Positions 58,081-64,000 of a stretch of 64,000 nt of DNA are shown in pieces. This DNA comes from Linyphia triangularis (Eukaryota; Arthropoda; Arachnida; Araneae; Linyphiidae). The notes below the pieces were generated by a model. It was not told the DNA's origin and ran no database searches. It saw only the letters and a list, made by a program, of their open reading frames with translations. Every line of letters starts with the position of its first letter. Within the stretch, counting starts at the first letter, position 1. The stretch is from assembly GCA_963978545.1 (NCBI GenBank), contig OZ021726.1:59322959-59386958 (forward strand), written 5' to 3'. A program made the position numbers and the translations under genes.

Positions 58081-58325
58081 AGAGGTCAGTGATGTATCGA
58101 TACGACGATATTTGTATCGATATTTTTAAAAAAGATATCGATAAAAGTCACCGATATATCTATATTTTCAAACATTTTTTTTTTTTTTTTTTTGATGATT
58201 GTTTTGTAGTTCCATGTGTTTTTTCGATTTTCTTTATTCCGTTTTCAAAAAACTTCAAAACTAAAGCTTGGACTTGGCTGAAAGACAGTTAAAATGGCAC
58301 CAATATTCAATATTTTGCCGTATAC
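58080..58325. mobile_element. truncated inverted copy of the ATCGATA hAT MITE
   Basis: Starts TTAGAGGTCAGTGATGTATC and continues as the complement of the right half of the element at 51249 (AAGTCACCGATATATC, TTGTAGTTCCATGTGTTTTT, CAGTTAAAATGGCACCAATA). The homology stops near 58325 and the other end is missing. It is joined to dispersed repeat copy 3. Confidence 0.75.
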
Positions 58326-58827
58326 TTTATAATCATGGGCGCCACCAGGAGGGTACAAGGGGGTGCACTTGCACTTCTCCCTGCCTTTTGAAAATTAAAA
58401 TAAAATTGGGAAAAAACGTGCTAATTCCAAGTAAATAAAAGCACAAATGCCATTTTGAAATTTCGGTTCAATGTTACACTGCCTATTTTTTTTTTTTTTT
58501 TTTAAATATTATTTTAAGCCTCTTGTTCATTTTCTAAACTCTGTTTTTTATAGCTGATTTATTGCAATTGAGAAGTGGCTTTCAGGCGCACTTGTCTCAG
58601 TATCAAATCAATTTAATCTTTTTTGTAAATCATTTATATGTTCTCTCAATTGTTGGAAAATGTTTAGATTTTTATTTGTTAGTCATCAGATATTAGACCT
58701 TGATATATATTTTCAAATGAACATTTCCTGTATTACTTCCGTGTTTTTTTTTTTTTTTTTTTGTTTTTTTTTTCATTATTTCACTAACTTGGAAGAAATA
58801 ATTACTCTTTTGCATTTTTAAATCCTC

Positions 58828-59470
58828 TATATTAAATTCAATTTTGTTTTAGTGTTGCGTTCAAATGTACGGAAGGCTAATTAATGCAATTGCCGCCATT
58901 CAAATGAGCAGAAATTTGGCAGATTGCATGTCAATGACGATGCAGTCTATCGCGTTTTTGGGGCTGTCAGCCAGAGTTGTAGGGCTAAAAAAATTTTAAC
59001 GGTACCCAAACTTTTAGATCATGGCGGTACGTTAACTGGAATTGTTTCTTTATTTTAAAATGCAAATTTACAATAATTTACCAAGCAAAAAAGCTGAATA
59101 CTCTTAATTTACATATTTATTTTCTCACTAACTTATATCACAATACATTGTATAGGATTATTAGTTATTATTGATTACTTGTTCAAAAAAGTGGCGTTAC
59201 GCCGTACCAGCTCTCAAAAAAGTATCGGTGCACCGTACCGGCACTTACTAGTGTCAATATCACTAAAAAGTTGCTTTTTCACGCCACTATTTTCGTTTCA
59301 GATGACTAATTAACACATTTGCCTTCATCCAATCGAGCTGAAACTTGGCAGATTGATTTGATGACGATGACACTGCAGTATATCAAATTTTTGGGGCTAT
59401 TACTATCACAATCACTAAAAGGCCGCTTTTACAAAAGTATCTATTGGTGATTCGAATTACTAATAACCCC
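58828..59470 (+). repeat. dispersed repeat, copy 4, with possible nested insert
   Basis: 58828-58975 and 59256-59460 carry the family landmarks (CTATATTAAATTCAATTTTG, GAGCTGAAACTTGGCAGATT, CACTAAAAGGCCGCTTTTAC). The 280 bp between them are foreign, start near CCAGAGTTGTAGGGCTAAAA, end near GTACCGGCACTTACTAG, and are bordered by TGTCA on both sides. Whether this is one interrupted unit or two units is unclear. Confidence 0.55.
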
Positions 59471-59784
59471 GTAAATAGTTCGAAGTGGATGTTTTTTTCG
59501 TAGTGGTCAAGCACTATGAAAACGATATGAACTAAAAAAGTTGCAATTGCACATTAAAATTAGCAATACATGTAAGGGATTTTAAAAAATTTGTGTTTAT
59601 GGTTTATTTACTGTGCCTTCTGCTTCTTTTGTTCGAAACACTGCTACTTTAAATACTGCGAGTACTACTTGGAAGATAAAAAACAGAAAAACAAGAAAAT
59701 CGTTAAAAACAATTAATTTTATTTTTTGGGAGGGGATAATTTTATCATTTCTTTCTTAAGAAACTTTTAAGATTTTTTTTCTTT

Positions 59785-60494
59785 TTTTTTTTTTTCTAAA
59801 TGAATTTGTGTTGAACACCTAATAAAATACATAGAAGAGACGATTTCAAAAATATACACCGTACGTTTTGTTTATTATCCAAATTAAAATTAATGCATAT
59901 TTGTTAATAAGCATTTCATTAGTAATTTGCAATCAACATTTCTGAAAAATTAATGAATTTAACAAAATTCTAGAAATCTTACAACCACTTGCAAATAATC
60001 CTGCCAGTGCCCATTTTCGTAATCATATTTTATTTTTTGTAAATTGTATTGGTGGGGTCGCTTAACTTGAAATTGTGGACACGCCGGATAATAGCACCAA
60101 AATTTTGTTCATAAGCTAGTTACGTACTTAGCTTTCAATTTCTAATAAGAACCACCTTCTCCGCTGGCCATTTTGGATTGTATGGCGGCCATTTTGAAAT
60201 ATCAGTATATTATCAATATCTCTGCTTCTAAGTCAGTTAGGATCATAAAATTGGCGTCTAAATATACATATTTGGAGTCAAAGAATACAACTAAACAATC
60301 TTTAAACGTATCAGACTATATTTATTTACTAATATGTACAGGGCCGTCGCTATTGGGGAGGGGGTGGGGGTCTACACCCAAAATTTTTGAAAGGTGGCAG
60401 GTCGGCAAACTTTCTAAATTTCATTTTTTTTTTGCAAAAGAAGGAACAATAGAGAAAACATTGGATGTAAAAAGTAAATAGAAGTTAAATCGTC

Positions 60495-60531
<37 letters not shown>

Positions 60532-60991
60532 GCAATACTAAGTAATCTTAGTAAGTCGGAACTTTTGAATTGAGATGAAAATATTCTACCTTTTTTTATA
60601 GTTAAAACAATAGGATCATTAAAGTAATCATCGTTATCTTCAATGATAACTATTAAATAAAATTAAACTAAATTTTTATATTTATAGCTTATTTTTTGTT
60701 TCAAGAAAATCAGAAGGAATAATTTATTTTAATTGAAATCAATGTGTGCTCCTGCTGGAATCAGTAGTATATTGCCAAAAATCATTGTCTATAGCAATGT
60801 CATTAAATGCGTTATCCCTATAATAAAAATCGTAGTGTTTTTGTACAGTACCCAGAAAAAAAAAAGAAAAAAAAATCAGAACGATGGCTATATCTTGTGC
60901 TCTAATTGTTGAAATAATAAACAAAAGGTATCGTTGTAAATCGTGGAAGGTTTTTAATAATTGCATGTAGTTTTTTTTTTTCCTTTTTTTT
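59785..60991. repeat. long direct repeat, first copy
   Basis: From the shared T run through at least 60991 this block matches 62794-64000 with constant spacing 3009 bp. I saw no mismatch or length change, even in the 30-bp A run. It contains a minor GC-rich phrase (GGGCCGTCGCTATTGGGG, about 60342) and two meaningless short frames repeated in the second copy. No gene is recognised inside. Confidence 0.93.
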
Positions 60992-61229
60992 TTTGTCTTT
61001 TTTTGTCATGAGGGGTCATCTACAAATTATTTCAGAACCAAACTTTAAAAAGTTCAATAGCAACCTCATAATATTATCCCATATTTGGATTCAGCATCCA
61101 AAAAAATGTCGAAATACAAAAATTCGTAATTTTCTAATGAATGGTTTGTAATTTAAATGATAAATTAATGTTAAATAAAAAAGTTGGTCTTTTGGCCATA
61201 AATACTTAAATAATTAATATATTTCAGTA

Positions 61230-61230
61230 A

Positions 61231-61257
<27 letters not shown>
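61230..61257. repeat. poly(T) tract
   Basis: About 28 T, between the direct repeat and the gypsy LTR. Confidence 0.9.
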
Positions 61258-61261
<4 letters not shown>

Positions 61262-61286
61262 ATAGTTTGTGGCCAAACATAAATAG

Positions 61287-61760
61287 TGTTACGAATTTTT
61301 CCGCTGAGGCAATGATGGCACAGTTTTTACAGTATAAAAATATTTATTCTCTCTTCAGAAAACTCACAAACTCACAAAATTTATCCACAGGCAACAGTGT
61401 AATCGCTCACAAGCTTCAACACAAGCTTTAGCAAAAACAACTTCGAATACAGCGTATATACAAGCTCACTCCAATAGGTAAACAAATCGATACGCTTTCA
61501 TCGAAGTCCAAAGTCAATATGAAAACTTTCCCGCTCTCCAGTCTTTTATATACAAGCGCGTGAGACATTCTCGAAATTTCCAGCCAATTCATCGGAAACG
61601 AAATATCTCGAAACTTCTCGATTGCTTTAGGTGTTGCCACCTTTTTCTAACTTGTATAATCGCTATTAATTAATAAATAAAATAAGATAAAAATAAATTA
61701 CAATAGAATTTTGAAATAATACGTCACTATTTACAATATATACAGACAATTTGTGCAACA
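61287..61760 (-). repeat. Ty3/gypsy 3' LTR
   Basis: 474 bp with TG...CA ends, read on the minus strand from TGTTGCACAAATTG (61760) to TTCGTAACA (61287). A polypurine tract AAGAAGGGGGAAA (61761-61773) directly precedes it. TATATAAAAGAC (61552-61541) fits a TATA box and AATAAA (61348-61343) a poly(A) signal. It follows the integrase end in the right orientation, so it is the 3' LTR. No 5' LTR is present in the window. Confidence 0.85.
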
Positions 61761-61812
61761 TTTCCCCCTTCTTAAAGACTGCACGTCCCGGGCAGTGAAG
61801 TCCTTAAGCCAT

Positions 61813-62800
61813 TCAATGACTTCTACCATAATATGGGGCTAGCCTATTGTAGTGTACAACTCTAGGTTTACAGGAAGGTGTCCGTTGAATTCTCACCACG
61901 ACGTCGTTGATCTTCTTAAGGACCCCATACGGCCCTTCCCAGTTCGTCTGGAGCTTAGGGGAGAGTCCTTTCCGACGTTTAGGGTTCCCTAACCACACCT
62001 TGTCACCTTCCTGGAATGAACGGTCCATGGCCTTGGCATAGTACCGGATCTTCATGCGTTCCGTCATGATGTTGTTTCTCTCTCTGGCAAACCGATGTAC
62101 GGCTTCCAAACGTGCCTGCAGATCATCTAGATACTGGACAGGCGAGGAAGGAGTGTCCGGTGGTTGTCCAAAGAAGAGGTTGCTGGGGAGCCTAAGGTCT
62201 CCTCCAAACATCGTTAGAGATGGAGAAAATCCGGTGGTCTCGTGAGTTGCACTCCCGTATGCCAACAGAAGCGGTGAAAGTTTCTGATCCCCATCTTGCT
62301 GGTTATATGATTTTGAGATTGCGTCCGAATCATCCGCAGGTGCAGCTGATAGATCCCGGGACCTCCGTTCGATGCTTGTAACAGGAGTACGGATGTCGAT
62401 TCCCTCTTCACTAACTTTGTCCATTTCCACATGAACCACTTCCTGGGAGGGTTTCGTCAACGTCACTTTCTTCGGTTCTCTTTCCGAGGCTGGTGAGGTA
62501 CTTTTCATAGATGTGGACTCTTCAGCATTCTCTATGACCTTGTCTTCATGAGCCATAATCCGATATACGCACAGCTCTTTCATGTCTAGATCGTGCAAAG
62601 GAACTTCGCCTCTCCATGTTTGCAGCTTGCTTTTCTCAAAATTCAGCGTAATTCCATTTTTCTTCAAAAAGTCTAGTCCGAGAATGCATGGATCTACAAT
62701 TTCGGCAACATAAACGGTGTGCTTGTAGGTGTTAAATCCAAGGGCAATGTCCACTTGCAATTTCCCATGCACAGAGATATTACCACCATTACATTTTTTT
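61813..62800 (-). pseudogene. Ty3/gypsy pol derivative, protease joined to integrase end
   Basis: One open frame on the minus strand runs from 62868 to 61813 (351 codons), but the first 25 or so codons come from the flanking direct repeat and its T run. Element sequence starts near 62795: NISVHGKLQVDIALGF and DPCILGLDFLKKNGITLNF are the C-terminal half of a retropepsin, followed by an acidic, Ser-rich linker (about 100 codons). Then SPLLLAYGSATHETTGFSP and a roughly 150-residue integrase C-terminal region ending WEGPYGVLKKINDVVVRIQ and VHYNRLAPYYG. Reverse transcriptase, RNase H and the integrase catalytic core are absent, yet no stop interrupts. It cannot move by itself. The protease active-site DTG lies beyond the 5' truncation. 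Confidence 0.85.
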
Positions 62801-63503
62801 TTTTCTAAATGAATTTGTGTTGAACACCTAATAAAATACATAGAAGAGACGATTTCAAAAATATACACCGTACGTTTTGTTTATTATCCAAATTAAAATT
62901 AATGCATATTTGTTAATAAGCATTTCATTAGTAATTTGCAATCAACATTTCTGAAAAATTAATGAATTTAACAAAATTCTAGAAATCTTACAACCACTTG
63001 CAAATAATCCTGCCAGTGCCCATTTTCGTAATCATATTTTATTTTTTGTAAATTGTATTGGTGGGGTCGCTTAACTTGAAATTGTGGACACGCCGGATAA
63101 TAGCACCAAAATTTTGTTCATAAGCTAGTTACGTACTTAGCTTTCAATTTCTAATAAGAACCACCTTCTCCGCTGGCCATTTTGGATTGTATGGCGGCCA
63201 TTTTGAAATATCAGTATATTATCAATATCTCTGCTTCTAAGTCAGTTAGGATCATAAAATTGGCGTCTAAATATACATATTTGGAGTCAAAGAATACAAC
63301 TAAACAATCTTTAAACGTATCAGACTATATTTATTTACTAATATGTACAGGGCCGTCGCTATTGGGGAGGGGGTGGGGGTCTACACCCAAAATTTTTGAA
63401 AGGTGGCAGGTCGGCAAACTTTCTAAATTTCATTTTTTTTTTGCAAAAGAAGGAACAATAGAGAAAACATTGGATGTAAAAAGTAAATAGAAGTTAAATC
63501 GTC

Positions 63504-63540
<37 letters not shown>

Positions 63541-64000
63541 GCAATACTAAGTAATCTTAGTAAGTCGGAACTTTTGAATTGAGATGAAAATATTCTACCT
63601 TTTTTTATAGTTAAAACAATAGGATCATTAAAGTAATCATCGTTATCTTCAATGATAACTATTAAATAAAATTAAACTAAATTTTTATATTTATAGCTTA
63701 TTTTTTGTTTCAAGAAAATCAGAAGGAATAATTTATTTTAATTGAAATCAATGTGTGCTCCTGCTGGAATCAGTAGTATATTGCCAAAAATCATTGTCTA
63801 TAGCAATGTCATTAAATGCGTTATCCCTATAATAAAAATCGTAGTGTTTTTGTACAGTACCCAGAAAAAAAAAAGAAAAAAAAATCAGAACGATGGCTAT
63901 ATCTTGTGCTCTAATTGTTGAAATAATAAACAAAAGGTATCGTTGTAAATCGTGGAAGGTTTTTAATAATTGCATGTAGTTTTTTTTTTTCCTTTTTTTT
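62794..64000. repeat. long direct repeat, second copy (runs off the window)
   Basis: Matches 59785-60991 at a constant offset of 3009 bp. Its left edge is exactly where the gypsy element is cut off, inside a T run. The right edge lies outside the window. Confidence 0.93.

Noticed and set aside
60173..60481. 102-codon open frame repeated identically at 63182-63490
   Set aside because: It recurs only because the whole block is duplicated; composition is random and it runs into an A tract. The minus frames at 60739 and 63748 are the same case.
1..64000. CRISPR arrays, operons, ribosome binding sites, rho-independent terminators
   Set aside because: The window is eukaryotic with spliced genes; direct repeats seen are microsatellites, tandem repeats or mobile elements without spacer arrays.

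Overview
The window looks like nuclear DNA of an arthropod, most probably a chelicerate such as a spider. The evidence is split genes with GT-AG introns, a chitinase of arthropod architecture (GH18, Thr-rich linker, CBM14), strong AT richness, very many homopolymer and dinucleotide tracts, and a dense load of Tc1/mariner, piggyBac, hAT, Ty3/gypsy, LINE and tRNA-SINE sequence. The arthropod call is well supported; 'spider' is an inference from overall flavour.

Three protein-coding genes can be read exon by exon. (1) DDA1 (DET1- and DDB1-associated protein 1), + strand, four coding exons between 4601 and 12458, with the initiator exon not found. (2) TMEM141-like two-helix membrane protein, + strand, three exons between 27141 and 30372, complete at 108 codons. 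(3) A secreted GH18 chitinase, - strand, eight coding exons from 44625 down to 32944, complete at 561 codons with every splice phase consistent. The genes are unrelated in function and share no visible regulation.

Layout: 1-3000, SINE, an unidentified coding remnant, and a Tc1 remnant interrupted by a mariner. 3500-12500, DDA1 with MITEs, a foldback element, a piggyBac with TTAA duplications and a Tc1-containing inverted-repeat element in its introns. 12500-27100, mostly non-genic, with a piggyBac-like MITE, a LINE end, a 1.87-kb element built around a repeated CCAGTAATTGACCA motif, and a 1.72-kb hAT with a perfect 8-bp target duplication. 27100-30650, TMEM141, whose last intron carries a DDE transposon ending about 40 bp before the final exon. 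32900-46000, the chitinase with several MITEs. 46000-64000, repeats only: paired interspersed repeats, hAT elements, a 2.9-kb element sitting inside a TA microsatellite, a SINE with a 12-bp target duplication, a multicopy dispersed repeat, and a 5'-truncated, internally deleted Ty3/gypsy element lying between two copies of a block of at least 1.2 kb that repeat at an exact spacing of 3009 bp.

The most distinctive observations are the CCAGTAATTGACCA element, the set of elements whose exact target duplications can be read by eye, the apparently identical 3009-bp-spaced duplication, and the gypsy derivative that keeps one long open frame across a deletion of RT, RNase H and the integrase core. 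I found no convincing new gene system beyond these mobile elements.
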